Made by a program: the position numbers and the translations under genes
Part shown: one piece after another, positions 16,679 to 25,429 of the stretch
Layout of the letters: each line of letters starts with the position of its first letter
Position numbering within the stretch: the stretch's first letter is position 1
NCBI GenBank assembly: GCA_963833585.1
Contig: CAWHYF010000001.1
Coordinates: 372,001 to 436,000 of the forward strand
Length of the DNA stretch: 64,000 nucleotides
Direction of reading: 5' to 3'
From: Bog-756 sp963833585
GTDB taxonomy: Bacteria; Actinomycetota; Acidimicrobiia; Acidimicrobiales; RAAP-2
Notes under the pieces: generated by a model
What the model was told of the DNA's origin: nothing
The model's database searches: none
The model's input: only the letters and a program-made list of their open reading frames with translations

Positions 16679-18013
16679 CTAGGAGGCGTGGGCCGACTCG
16701 GTCAACATCAGGCCCCGGCTGTTGGCCACCGCCACTGCGGCCAGCTGGGAGCGGACCCCGAGCTTTCGGAGGACCGAGCGGATGTGCGACCGGACCGTGG
16801 CCAGGGACACCACCAGCTCATCGGCGATCTCCTGGGCCGATCGGCCGGCGGTGAGAAAGTACAGCACCCGGCGCTCGCTGGAGGTGAGCAGGAGCAGGCT
16901 CTGGAGCGGCGGCGGCAGGTGGTTGCTGTGGCGGCCCATGGTCCGCTCGCTGCCGAGGGCTCCGGTCCGGCTCAGCTCGAGCAGCTCGGCGCCCAGCGCG
17001 TTGAGGTCGAAGAGGACGTAGGCACCCTGCTCCAGGCATCCGGCCAGGGCCCCGGCCCCGGCCCCGGCACTGACGGCGAGGACGTCGACCCCGAGGGAGC
17101 GGTAGGCCCCGACCAGGTGGGCGGGGACCGACCAGGTGCTCGAGGCCCACGAGGAGTGGGCCCCGGCCGGCTCGGCCGGCACCATCAGGACCACCAGATC
17201 GAGGGGCACCCCGTCGATCTCGGTCACCACGCTGGTGTCGCCGGTGAGCGAGATGACCCCGGTCCGGTAGCCCAGCCGCTCGGCCAGGGTGGTGGTGGCC
17301 GAGGCGGCCAGTCCAGGCGAGCCGGCCGTGGTGGGGTCGGGGTCCACCACCAGGACCGCACCGACGGCCTGGTCCTGGTTGGGGCGGTGGTCGTCGTGGC
17401 GGGTGCCGTACCCGGCCAGGCGCCGGGTCGAGTATCGGATGATGGTCCGGTGCCGGAGGCGGGGGTTGGGGCCCCGGTCGGAGGCCGGGCGGAGGGCCAG
17501 GGGGAGCACCGCTCCTGTACCCGGGCCGGGGCCGGTGAGCAGCCGTTCCACGGTCACCACCGTCGTGGAGGGGATGGCCCCGATCCGGGAGCGGCGGCCG
17601 GCGGTGCCGTTGACGCCAGCGGCGGGATGGTGCCGGGCGGTGGCGGGCGGGCGGCACTCGGTGGCCGGGACCTCCCGGACCAGTCCCTGGCCCACGGCTC
17701 GGGCCAGCCGTTCACCCAGCAGTTTCGGGGTCACCGCGTCCGCATCCGGCCCGAAGGCGATGGCGATCCGCGAAACCCCGTACGGGCAGACCCGGTCGTC
17801 CGCCCGCACCGTCTGCTCGATGTTCTGCAGGGCCCGGCCGACCAGGGCGCCCCACTCGGACGATGCGCCGACGACGACCTCCAGCGGACCGTTCCCGTTC
17901 ACCGAGGGCCGGAGGTCGATGTGCGCGACGGTCCGGGCTTGGGTGCCACCCGGCAGCGGCGGGCCGGCTTCGGCGCTTCCTGGTGCGCTAGTGCTGCCTG
18001 TGTGGGTCGACAT
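16679..18013 (-). CDS. LuxR-type transcriptional regulator with degenerate GGDEF-like N-terminus
   Basis: A 444-residue protein. The C-terminus (residues about 375-435) is a clear LuxR helix-turn-helix: LTSSERRVLYFLTAGRSAQEIADELVVSLATVRSHIRSVLRKLGV. The middle (about 215-330) has the alternating strand/helix pattern of a receiver-like domain (GAVLVVDPDPTTAGS ... LDLVVLMVPAEPA) but lacks an evident phospho-acceptor arrangement. The N-terminus (about 25-115), with ADDRVCPYGVSRIAIAFGPDAD then ERLARAVG, is laid out like a GGDEF domain in which the GGDEF signature is replaced, so it cannot be a cyclase. The ATG at 18013 follows GGGGGAAC. It stands at the left border of the glycan locus and may regulate it. 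Confidence 0.75.
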   Translation of the reverse strand: MSTHTGSTSAPGSAEAGPPLPGGTQARTVAHIDLRPSVNGNGPLEVVVGASSEWGALVGRALQNIEQTVRADDRVCPYGVSRIAIAFGPDADAVTPKLLGERLARAVGQGLVREVPATECRPPATARHHPAAGVNGTAGRRSRIGAIPSTTVVTVERLLTGPGPGTGAVLPLALRPASDRGPNPRLRHRTIIRYSTRRLAGYGTRHDDHRPNQDQAVGAVLVVDPDPTTAGSPGLAASATTTLAERLGYRTGVISLTGDTSVVTEIDGVPLDLVVLMVPAEPAGAHSSWASSTWSVPAHLVGAYRSLGVDVLAVSAGAGAGALAGCLEQGAYVLFDLNALGAELLELSRTGALGSERTMGRHSNHLPPPLQSLLLLTSSERRVLYFLTAGRSAQEIADELVVSLATVRSHIRSVLRKLGVRSQLAAVAVANSRGLMLTESAHAS

Positions 18014-18127
18014 GTTCCCCCGGTCCACCGCCCGTTTTTCTCAACGGCACAAGGCCTAGCCCCGCGGTGACACCCCTGCTCCCCACAATCTACGGCCTCG
18101 GTGGGTCGGTGGGCAAGCAAGAGTTCA

Positions 18128-18787
18128 TCATCTTTGATGATGGCCCGCCGCCGGCGGCGGGCCGCCGGCCGATTCGCGGTCGAGGTCGGTCGAGGGGCGG
18201 GGAGGGGGTGGCGTTCGGAGCACCGGGGCCAGCCGCCTCCGGATCTCCGACTGATGGAGCACGCCGTCCACCAGGAGGACCACACCGACCCCGAAGACCG
18301 CGCCGGCCAGGGCGTCGGTCGGCAAGTGCCATCGGAGACCGATCACGGCCACCGTCATGGCCGTGGTGGCGACAGCGCCGAGGACCACCACCACGGCCCG
18401 CAGTCGCGCCGGCGTGGCCAGGACCAGGGCCGTCGACACGGCGGCCACATTGGTGACATTGCCCGACGGGTAGCTGAGCACGCCTTCGAAATGGCGGCCG
18501 GCCAGGGGCTTTGCGGCCAGCTCGACCAACACGGCGGCCAGGGGCGGCCCGGCCAGGCAGGCCAGTGCCCGAAGTCGGTCACGGCGGAAGACCATCACCG
18601 TGGCCAGGAGAGTGCCGATCACCAGCACCAGGGGATCCCCGAGTTTGACGATCCGGACCAACGCCCCGGAGTCCGGGGTACGGCCGATGGCGGTGAAGCC
18701 CCATTGGTCGAGGAAGTTCCTGGCCGGGTGGAAGGCGATGACCACCGCCCCGAGGATCGAGAGGGAAACCAGGATGACCCCGGTCAT
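18128..18787 (-). CDS. PAP2-family membrane phosphatase-like protein
   Basis: A 219-residue protein with about six transmembrane helices. The PAP2 core can be followed: KPLAGRHFEG, SYPSGNVTNVAAVSTAL and GLRWHLPTDALAGAVFG (HxxxD of motif C3). Motif C2 is PSGN instead of the usual PSGH, so the acid/base histidine is missing. Family members dephosphorylate undecaprenyl pyrophosphate or phosphatidic acid at the membrane, which would fit lipid-carrier recycling next to a glycan locus. With the changed motif, activity is uncertain. It lies 80 bp downstream of the epimerase gene on the same strand. Confidence 0.75.
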   Translation of the reverse strand: MTGVILVSLSILGAVVIAFHPARNFLDQWGFTAIGRTPDSGALVRIVKLGDPLVLVIGTLLATVMVFRRDRLRALACLAGPPLAAVLVELAAKPLAGRHFEGVLSYPSGNVTNVAAVSTALVLATPARLRAVVVVLGAVATTAMTVAVIGLRWHLPTDALAGAVFGVGVVLLVDGVLHQSEIRRRLAPVLRTPPPPRPSTDLDRESAGGPPPAAGHHQR

Positions 18788-18867
18788 CAGGACTCGGTGG
18801 TCCCGGGATTCGGTGCCCGTCGACCGGGCCCGGTCCGGGTGGCCGGCGGGACCCCGGCCGGGCGAGC

Positions 18868-19803
18868 TCAGTGCTCCCCCCGGAACCAGGCCACCGTGGC
18901 CTTGAGGCCCGATTCCAGGTCCACCGGCTCGACGTCGGGAAACAGCTGGTGGAGCCGGGTGGTGTCGGCCTGGGAGTCGCGCACGTCGCCGGGCCGGGCC
19001 TCGGTGTGCACCCGGGGGAGCGGCCGGCCGACGACACCCTCGAGCATGGCGATCAGGTCGAGGAGGGAGACCCGGGTGCCGAAGGCCAGGTTGACCGGCC
19101 CGGGTGAGGTCACCCGACGGACCACGGCGTCGGTCAAGACCGCGGTCACCGTCCCCACGTAGGTGAAGTCCCGGGTCTGGAGCCCGTCGCCGTGTACCGG
19201 GATGGGCTCGTCCCGCAGGGCGGCGGCCACGAAGGCGGGCACCACCGCGGCATAGGCATGGTCGGCCGCCTGGAGGGGACCGAAGACGTTGAAGAACCGG
19301 AAGGCCAGGACCGGGAGCCCGAAGGAGTGTCCGTAGGCGAGGGTGGCGGCCTCGGCCGCCAACTTTCCGGCGGCATAGGGACTGACCGGTTGGGTGGCCA
19401 TGTCCTCCCGTTTGGGCAGGATCGGGTTGGCGCCGTAGACCGAGGAAGAGGAGGCCATCACCACCTGGGGTCCCCCGGCCCGACGCGCCGCCTCCAGGAC
19501 GTGCATGGTGCCGGTGGCGTTGGTGTCGTGGCTGGCCATGGGATCGGTGAGGGAGCGGGGCACCGAGGGGCGGGCTGCCAGGTGGACGACGGCCGTTGCG
19601 CCCCCGAACGTCCGGTCCAGCAGGGCGGCGTCGAGGATGGTGCCCACCACCAGCTCGACGCCGGCCACCCCCGCCAGATTTGACCGGTCACCGGTGGACA
19701 GATCGTCGAGCGCCACCACCTCGGTGATCTCGGAGGTGCCGGCCAGGACCCGGCACAGGTTGGCACCGATGAAGCCGGCCCCTCCGGTCACGACCACCCT
19801 CAC
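18868..19803 (-). CDS. NAD-dependent epimerase/dehydratase (UDP-glucose 4-epimerase-like)
   Basis: A 311-residue extended SDR. It opens with VVVTGGAGFIGANL (NAD-binding GxxGxxG), has SSSSVYGANP with the catalytic Ser, and YAAGK (YxxxK) near residue 150, then FRFFNVFGP and the C-terminal RPGDVRDSQADTTRL typical of nucleotide-sugar epimerases. The GTG at 19803 begins directly with the Rossmann strand. The enzyme would convert UDP-glucose/GlcNAc-type sugars for the locus; exact substrate is not determined. It is the third gene of a minus-strand group with the dehydratase and the sugar dehydrogenase. Confidence 0.88.
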   Translation of the reverse strand: MRVVVTGGAGFIGANLCRVLAGTSEITEVVALDDLSTGDRSNLAGVAGVELVVGTILDAALLDRTFGGATAVVHLAARPSVPRSLTDPMASHDTNATGTMHVLEAARRAGGPQVVMASSSSVYGANPILPKREDMATQPVSPYAAGKLAAEAATLAYGHSFGLPVLAFRFFNVFGPLQAADHAYAAVVPAFVAAALRDEPIPVHGDGLQTRDFTYVGTVTAVLTDAVVRRVTSPGPVNLAFGTRVSLLDLIAMLEGVVGRPLPRVHTEARPGDVRDSQADTTRLHQLFPDVEPVDLESGLKATVAWFRGEH

Positions 19804-19904
19804 CGGCGGACGACTCCGCCACCGATGCCCCGGTCGACCGTCGGACTCCCGACGGCCGGCGCGATCCTCACGGGTGGCCGGCTCACTGGGTGCACCGGCG
19901 GAGA

Positions 19905-21173
19905 CTACAACCGCTCGACGTTGGGGCCGCTCAGTCGATTCCGGGTGTCCAGCACGTAGTGGGCGTGCTCCCGGACCAGGTCGTAGTCGAAGGCGTCGTG
20001 GTCGGTCACCACCACCACGCCGTGGGCCGCCTCGAGCTCGTCGACGCTGAGCTCCACGAGCGGGTACGGGACGGCGTCCCCCGAGAGGTGGGGATCCACC
20101 ACCCGCACCTGGGCGCCGAGCGAGGCCAAGGCCTGGGCGATCTGCGTGCCAGGAGCCTCGCGGGCGTCCCCGGTGTTCCGTTTGTAGGCCAGCCCGAGCA
20201 GGAGGATCCGCGAGCCGTTCACCGTCCGGGCCTGCCGGTTCAGGGCCAGCAGGAGCCGCCGGACCACATAGTCGGGCATGTGCTCGTTGACGTCGTTGGC
20301 CAGCTCGACGAACCGGAACGGCTGGCCCAGCGATCGCCGCACCTTCCATGACAGGTAGCTGGGGTCGATGGGGAGGCAGTGGCCCCCCACGCCCGGTCCG
20401 GGGGTGAACCGGAGGTAGCCGAAGGGCTTGGTGGTGGCGGCGTCGATGGCCTCCCACACGTCGATGTCCAGCTCGGCCGCGAACATGGCCAGCTCGTTGA
20501 CCAGGGCGATGTTCACATGACGGAACGTGTTCTCGAGCAACTTGGTCAGCTCGGCCTCGCGGGTTCCCGACACCGCCACGGTCCGGTCGACGATCCGGTC
20601 GTAGAAGCCCTGGACGGCCTCCAGGGAGGGGCCGTCGATGCCGGCCACCACTTTCGGGGTGTTCTCGAGGTGCCAGACCGGATTCCCCGGATCGATGCGC
20701 TCCGGGCTGTAGCCGAGATGGAAGTCCCGCCCCGCCAGCAGTCCGGAGCCGTCCTCGAGGATCGGTGCGACGAGCTCCTCGGTGGTACCGGGGTAACTGG
20801 TCGACTCGAGCACCACGGTCGCCCCGGACCGGAGGTGACGGGAGAGCGAGCGGGCGGCGTCCTCGATGTAGGACAGGTTGGGGACCCCCTCGGCCAGGGG
20901 GGTGGGCACGTCGATGACGGCCACGTCGAACCCCGCCATCCGCTCGGGATCGTCGGTGGGCTCGTACCGGCCGGTGGCCAGGGCCGCGGCCAGACGCTCG
21001 TCGGCGATGTCCTCGACGTAGGAGGTACCGGCGGCCAGCTGCTTGACCCGGTTGCCGTCGAGGTCGAAGCCGACCACGTCGAACCCGGTCTCCACACTGC
21101 GCAAGGCCAGGGGCAGCCCCACGTAGCCCTGGCCGACCACCACGAGCCGGCCCGGCCCGGGCCCGCGGCTCAC
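19905..21173 (-). CDS. nucleotide-sugar 6-dehydrogenase (UDP-N-acetylglucosamine/mannosamine dehydrogenase-like)
   Basis: A 422-residue UDP-sugar dehydrogenase. LVVVGQGYVGLPLAL near residue 8 binds NAD; GYSPERIDPGN, ELTKLLENTFRHVNIALVNE and GPGVGGHCLPIDP (catalytic Cys near residue 270) are the signature segments, and the C-terminal LGLAYKRNTGDAREAP begins the UDP-binding domain. The pattern matches the WbpA/WecC group that makes uronic acids from UDP-GlcNAc or UDP-ManNAc. The GTG start overlaps the stop of the upstream dehydratase gene (GTGA), which supports it over an in-frame start at 21278. The product would bring a charged sugar into the glycan. Confidence 0.9.
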   Translation of the reverse strand: MSRGPGPGRLVVVGQGYVGLPLALRSVETGFDVVGFDLDGNRVKQLAAGTSYVEDIADERLAAALATGRYEPTDDPERMAGFDVAVIDVPTPLAEGVPNLSYIEDAARSLSRHLRSGATVVLESTSYPGTTEELVAPILEDGSGLLAGRDFHLGYSPERIDPGNPVWHLENTPKVVAGIDGPSLEAVQGFYDRIVDRTVAVSGTREAELTKLLENTFRHVNIALVNELAMFAAELDIDVWEAIDAATTKPFGYLRFTPGPGVGGHCLPIDPSYLSWKVRRSLGQPFRFVELANDVNEHMPDYVVRRLLLALNRQARTVNGSRILLLGLAYKRNTGDAREAPGTQIAQALASLGAQVRVVDPHLSGDAVPYPLVELSVDELEAAHGVVVVTDHDAFDYDLVREHAHYVLDTRNRLSGPNVERL

Positions 21174-23233
21174 CCGATGGCACCCAGGTGGGGGATCATG
21201 CCGGGACCTGGTGGGTGCTGGTGGAGGAGCCGTTGCTCCCTTGGACCGGGCCACCGGAGACGTGGGGTCCGGAACCATTCAGGGGGTCGGACCCCGTACT
21301 CGACGGCGTCGACATCGGCGGTTGCCGGTTCGCGAAGGGCCCCCACCGAGAACAGCAGTTTCCTCACCTCGTCGGCTTGTCGTCGGCTGGTGGCATCCCG
21401 CAGCCGCTCGAGACCGTCGGCGAACTGTTGCTCGGGGGCGGTGATGGGGATGAGCTGGTTGATGTAGGGATGGTAGGTGGTGAGAATGGCCTCCTCCGGC
21501 GTGCGGAGCTCCTCGTCGAGCTTCTCCCCAGGCCGCATGCCGACGATCTCGATCGGGATGTCCGTGCCGACCTGGTAGCCGGACAGGCGGATCATCCGCT
21601 CGGCCAGGTCCAGGATCCGGACCGGTTCGCCCATCTCCAGCATGAAGACCTCGCCGCCCCCGTCGGACAGCACGGACGACTCCAGCACCAGCTGGACAGC
21701 CTCCTCCACGCTCATGAAGAAGCGGGTCATCCGTTCGTCGGTCACCGTGACCGGTCCGCCGGTGGCGATCTGGCGGGAGAATGTGGGGATGACGCTGCCC
21801 CGGCTGCCCAGCACGTTTCCGAACCGGACCGTGCAGTAGGACGCGCCCGCGGGGGCCCGGGACAGCACGATCTGTTCGGCGATCCGCTTGGAGGCCCCCA
21901 TCACGCTGGACGGACGCACGGCTTTGTCCGTGGAGATCTGGACGAACCGTTGGACCCCGACCCCGTTGGCTGCGGCCACCACGTTGAGGGTGCCGAAGAC
22001 GTTGGTGGTCGACGCCTCGACGGGATGGCGCTCGAGCACCGGGACGTGCTTGTGGGCGGCGGCATGGAAGACCACCTCGGGGCGGTACCGGTTGAAGGCG
22101 TCCACCACGGCCGAGCGGTTGGTGATGTCGACCAGCGCCTGCTCGCAGTGGACCGGTACCGTGGCCGCGGTGTCGTGCAGGTGGGTTTCGTCGTGGTCCA
22201 ACAGGACCAGGAGGTCGGGGGCCAGCTCGGCCACCTGGCGGCAGATCTCCGACCCGATGGAGCCACCGGCCCCGGTGACCAGCACCCGGCGGCCCTCGAG
22301 GGAGCGGCGCACCATGGCCAGGTCGATGGGCACCGGCTCTCGCCCGAGGAGGTCCTCGATCCGGGGCTCACGGGCCTGGCGCAGGGAGGGAGGGGTGCGG
22401 CTCCCGTCCACCAGGTGGCTCACCCCCGGAAGGACCTTCATGGTCAGCCCGGCGGTCTCGCAGGCGTGCAGGACCCGTTCGACCATCTCGGGGGCGGGAT
22501 TGGGGATGGCCAGGAGGACCTGTTGCAGGGTGTACCGCGAGGCGGCCTCGGGGATGTCGGCGATCGAGCCGACCACCGGCACCCCGACCATCGACAGGCC
22601 GTGGGCCCGGGCGTCGTCGTCGAACACCGCCACCGGGACCAGACCGGCTCCCGGGCTGCGCAGCATCTCCCGGATGGCGGCGGCACCCGCGTCCCGGCTG
22701 CCGATCACCGCCACCCGCAGGCCCACCCGGCGGGCGCCGCGCTGCCAGGCGAACAACCGGGAGTGGAATCGCAGAACGCCCATCCCGGTGGTGGCGAACA
22801 TGCAACCCACGACGATGACCGTGACCGGAACGTGCTCGAATCCGTACCGCTTGCCCAAGGGATAGAGGGCGACCAGGACGCACACCACGATGGCCGCCGA
22901 GACGATCAGCTGGCGGGCCTCCTCCACGCCGGCGTGCCGCCACATCCGTCCGTAGAGTCCGAAGACGTGGTTGGCCACCAGGGTGACCGCCAGGGCCACC
23001 AGGAGGAAGGTGGCCAGGTGCTGCCAGTAGAGTCCCGGAGCCTTGTCCCGGAAGTAGATGACCTGGGCCACGCTGTAACCGGCGACGATGCAGATGGCGT
23101 CGAGCAGCGTGAACACCAGCCGAGAGCGGACCCGGCTGGCCCGGACGGCGACGCTGTTCTTCTGGGCGTCGGCAGACGGATGGGGCACTCCTCCCCGGCT
23201 TCCGCTGTCGGTCCCTGCTTCAGATCCGTTCAC
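21170..23233 (-). CDS. polysaccharide biosynthesis membrane protein, NDP-sugar 4,6-dehydratase (PglF/CapD type)
   Basis: A 687-residue protein. Four transmembrane helices (residues about 40-160) are followed by a CoA-binding-like Rossmann domain (RVAVIGSRDAGAAAIREML) and the dehydratase domain: LVTGAGGSIGSEICRQV (NAD), STDKAVRPSSVMGASKR (Met in place of Tyr before the catalytic Lys, as in PglF/WbpM) and FGNVLGSRGSVIPTF. Such enzymes turn UDP-GlcNAc into its 4-keto-6-deoxy form. The DegT aminotransferase at 51054-52178 could use that product. The GTG at 23233 is the first start in the frame. This is the first gene of the minus-strand group and faces the Wzz-like gene across the 450-bp promoter region. 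Confidence 0.92.
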   Translation of the reverse strand: MNGSEAGTDSGSRGGVPHPSADAQKNSVAVRASRVRSRLVFTLLDAICIVAGYSVAQVIYFRDKAPGLYWQHLATFLLVALAVTLVANHVFGLYGRMWRHAGVEEARQLIVSAAIVVCVLVALYPLGKRYGFEHVPVTVIVVGCMFATTGMGVLRFHSRLFAWQRGARRVGLRVAVIGSRDAGAAAIREMLRSPGAGLVPVAVFDDDARAHGLSMVGVPVVGSIADIPEAASRYTLQQVLLAIPNPAPEMVERVLHACETAGLTMKVLPGVSHLVDGSRTPPSLRQAREPRIEDLLGREPVPIDLAMVRRSLEGRRVLVTGAGGSIGSEICRQVAELAPDLLVLLDHDETHLHDTAATVPVHCEQALVDITNRSAVVDAFNRYRPEVVFHAAAHKHVPVLERHPVEASTTNVFGTLNVVAAANGVGVQRFVQISTDKAVRPSSVMGASKRIAEQIVLSRAPAGASYCTVRFGNVLGSRGSVIPTFSRQIATGGPVTVTDERMTRFFMSVEEAVQLVLESSVLSDGGGEVFMLEMGEPVRILDLAERMIRLSGYQVGTDIPIEIVGMRPGEKLDEELRTPEEAILTTYHPYINQLIPITAPEQQFADGLERLRDATSRRQADEVRKLLFSVGALREPATADVDAVEYGVRPPEWFRTPRLRWPGPREQRLLHQHPPGPGMIPHLGAIG

Positions 23234-23566
23234 CTAATACAGCCCCCACTTGGCCAAAAGTCCCGACCGCTCTCCACCCAAGCGCATTGCCTTGAACTGC
23301 ATGCTCCCAGCACCGATGGTTCCCGCCAGCCAGCGCCGGTGTCCGAATCTCCCCCTACTCCTGTCCGATCCCACCTGGGCGGCGAGCGCCACCCAGCCAC
23401 TGGACGGCCCACCATCCTGCCGGTGGCTCGTCACGCTCCTCTTGCTCGTCCATTCTGTCATCCCCTCGAGCGAGCCGCTGCCGACGTCGCACCAGTCGAC
23501 AAAAAACCGGCGTCCCCGGCCCCCCAGAAGCTGGTGTGAGGTTACCGATCGAGCCCCGAGGCGACC
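23234..23566. other. left part of divergent intergenic region, no gene seen
   Basis: About 330 bp between the dehydratase start and the palindromic sites. Short frames exist on both strands but none has a recognisable motif or start context. It should contain the minus-strand promoter; a TATTAG hexamer directly before the GTG at 23233 is too close to serve as a -10 for that start, so the true promoter is further away. Confidence 0.5.
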
Positions 23567-23584
23567 ATCCCCAATATTGGGGAT
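23567..23584. promoter_or_regulatory. perfect 18-bp palindrome, putative operator
   Basis: atccccaatattggggat is a perfect inverted repeat centred on CAATATTG. It lies about 80 bp upstream of the probable -10 of the Wzz-like gene and 38 bp (centre to centre) from a second site with the same CAATATTG core. This AT core stands out in an otherwise GC-rich region. Confidence 0.6.
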
Positions 23585-23608
23585 CGGGTGTCAACGGCCC
23601 CAGGTGGG

Positions 23609-23618
23609 GCAATATTGC
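23609..23618. promoter_or_regulatory. second CAATATTG palindrome, putative operator half-strength site
   Basis: gcaatattgc is a 10-bp palindrome with the same CAATATTG core as the 18-bp palindrome upstream. It ends directly before the candidate -35 region of the Wzz-like gene, so a bound dimer could affect polymerase. Confidence 0.5.
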
Positions 23619-23620
23619 TG

Positions 23621-23651
23621 TTGTCCAGTGGCGGGGCCGACGGTGTAAGAT
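23621..23651 (+). promoter_or_regulatory. putative promoter of the Wzz-like gene
   Basis: TTGTCC (23621-23626) and TAAGAT (23646-23651) are separated by 19 bp. A start about 7 nt later would give a 5' leader of roughly 30 nt ending in gggagtggga, an acceptable ribosome site before the ATG at 23688. Confidence 0.45.
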
Positions 23652-23687
23652 CACACGTCTACGTTGGGCAGGGAGTGGGAGTTCTCG

Positions 23688-25406
23688 ATGGAGCCAATCG
23701 ACTATACGGGTGCGCTCCGACGCAGCTGGCGCCTGCTGCTGGTCCTGGCAGTGGTGGGGGCGGTCGTGGCCGTCTTGATGCCGGTAAGCAAGCCGGTCAA
23801 GGGCCTTCGACCGCTGCCCTGGCAGGCGAGCGCCCTGGTCGGTTCGATCCCGGCGGCCAAGGGGAGTCCGCTCACCGGGGGCGTCACCAGCAACCAGATC
23901 CTCTTCTACGCCACCAGCAACGCCGTCCAGAAGGAAACCATCCAGTCGACGCACGGCAAGAACGTCCTCCCCTTCACGTACTTCCGTTACCTGCAGGCCA
24001 ACCTGGTGGCCCCGGGGACGACCACGCTCAAGCAGACCACCGCCAGCACGGTCCCCCTGAAGCGGAACTCGGCGACCGAGGTACTGCTGACCGGCTTCGG
24101 AACCACCGAGAGCCAGGCGATCACCACGGCCGACACGTACGCCTACGCAGTCCAAGCCGCCGTGCAGAGCGCGGCCCAGGCGAGGGCCAACGCCGCCGCC
24201 GCCGCCGCGGCCGCGGCGGCGGCCTCGTCACCCAGGTCATCGTCCTCCGGCTCGACCTCGGACTCCGGCTCCTCGGGTTCGACCGGACCGGTGAACACCG
24301 GATTCGTGCTACAGCAGCCGGCCCTGTTCGCCACCCGCTCGGCGGCCAAGACCAGCCTGTCCTCCAGCCGGAAGGTGCGGCTCCTGGCCGGCCTGGTCAT
24401 CGGTGCCCTGGCCGGAGCCGCGATCGTCCTCCTCCGGGAGCTGCTCGACAAGCGGCTCCGCTCCGCGTCCCGGGCCGAATCCAACTTCGGTTTCCCGGTG
24501 GTGGTGGAGATTCCCGCCCTGCCGGTGAAGGCCGGCCAGTCGCCCGGCGGACAGCCGATCCCGGTCGACGTGGTGCGCGAGCCGGAGTCGCCGGGCGCCG
24601 AGGCCTACCGGATGCTCCGGATGTCCGTGCTGTTCGAGGCGCTTGCGCCACAGTCGGCCCCGGCCGACCCGTTCGGCTACGAGTACGGCCAAGGGGTGCT
24701 GCTCGACGCGCCCAAACCGGGGCCGTCCGCCCCGGTGGCCGTCCTCGGGGAACGCAGGGTGGTGATGGTGGTGTCGGCCGGCACCGAACCGTCCCGTCCC
24801 CACGTGGCGGCCAACCTCGCCGCCATCTACGGGGAGGCAGGACAGCGGGTCATCGTCGTCTCCACCGGGGACATCGAGACCGGCACCAGCGTCCGCCTGG
24901 CGGACGGGCGGCGCTCGGTGATCTGCCGGGAGGATGTCGAAGCGCAATTGCAGCCGTCCCGTCTGGAGTTCGTCTCCCGCCTGCCCCTCGGGCCCTTCAT
25001 CGCCAACAGCGGGGAGCTGGTGACCCGGGGGAGGGCCGTGCTCGACGCCACCCGGACGCTGTGCGACGTGGTCATCGTGGAGGTGCCGCCCCTACTGGCC
25101 GTGCACCACGCCGAGGCCCTGGCGCGCGCCGTCGACGTGGTCCTGGTGGTGGGCGAATGCGGTGTCACCACCTTCGGTGACGCCCGCCGGGCCGGTGAGC
25201 TGCTCCGTCGGATCGACGCGCCGGTGCTGGGAGTGGTTCTGACCAACGTCCGCATCCACCAGAAGGACATCCGGCTGACCATGCCCCGCCGGGTCGTGCC
25301 GGTGCCCGGCGATTCCGAGTCGGAGTCGCCGGAGCGCGAGGTGGTGCTGGCCCTCGGTCCGGGTGCCGGCTCGTCTACCGGTAGCGCCCCCACGTCCGAG
25401 TTCTGA
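23688..25406 (+). CDS. Wzz-like chain-length/BY-kinase-like protein with degenerate ATP site
   Basis: A 572-residue protein built like an actinobacterial polysaccharide co-polymerase. Helix 1 (residues about 14-34), an external region with a poly-Ala and Ser/Gly-rich stretch (about 165-205), helix 2 (about 230-250), then a cytoplasmic CpsD/Wzc-like domain. In the last, VVMVVSAGTEPSRPHVAANLAAIYGEAGQRVIVVS stands where Walker A (GxGKST) should be, yet has no GKS/T, and VVIVEVPPLLAV replaces the Walker B DxPP form. A C-terminal Tyr cluster is absent. It probably sets chain length or organises export without kinase activity. It heads the plus-strand block and follows a promoter with palindromic sites. 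Confidence 0.75.
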   Translation: MEPIDYTGALRRSWRLLLVLAVVGAVVAVLMPVSKPVKGLRPLPWQASALVGSIPAAKGSPLTGGVTSNQILFYATSNAVQKETIQSTHGKNVLPFTYFRYLQANLVAPGTTTLKQTTASTVPLKRNSATEVLLTGFGTTESQAITTADTYAYAVQAAVQSAAQARANAAAAAAAAAAASSPRSSSSGSTSDSGSSGSTGPVNTGFVLQQPALFATRSAAKTSLSSSRKVRLLAGLVIGALAGAAIVLLRELLDKRLRSASRAESNFGFPVVVEIPALPVKAGQSPGGQPIPVDVVREPESPGAEAYRMLRMSVLFEALAPQSAPADPFGYEYGQGVLLDAPKPGPSAPVAVLGERRVVMVVSAGTEPSRPHVAANLAAIYGEAGQRVIVVSTGDIETGTSVRLADGRRSVICREDVEAQLQPSRLEFVSRLPLGPFIANSGELVTRGRAVLDATRTLCDVVIVEVPPLLAVHHAEALARAVDVVLVVGECGVTTFGDARRAGELLRRIDAPVLGVVLTNVRIHQKDIRLTMPRRVVPVPGDSESESPEREVVLALGPGAGSSTGSAPTSEF

Positions 25407-25429
25407 CCGGGCCTGGCGGGACCCACGCC

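Noticed and set aside
21188..23539. 783-codon plus-strand open frame opposite the PglF/CapD-like gene.
   Set aside because: His/Gly/Asp-rich shadow of a strongly conserved minus-strand gene.
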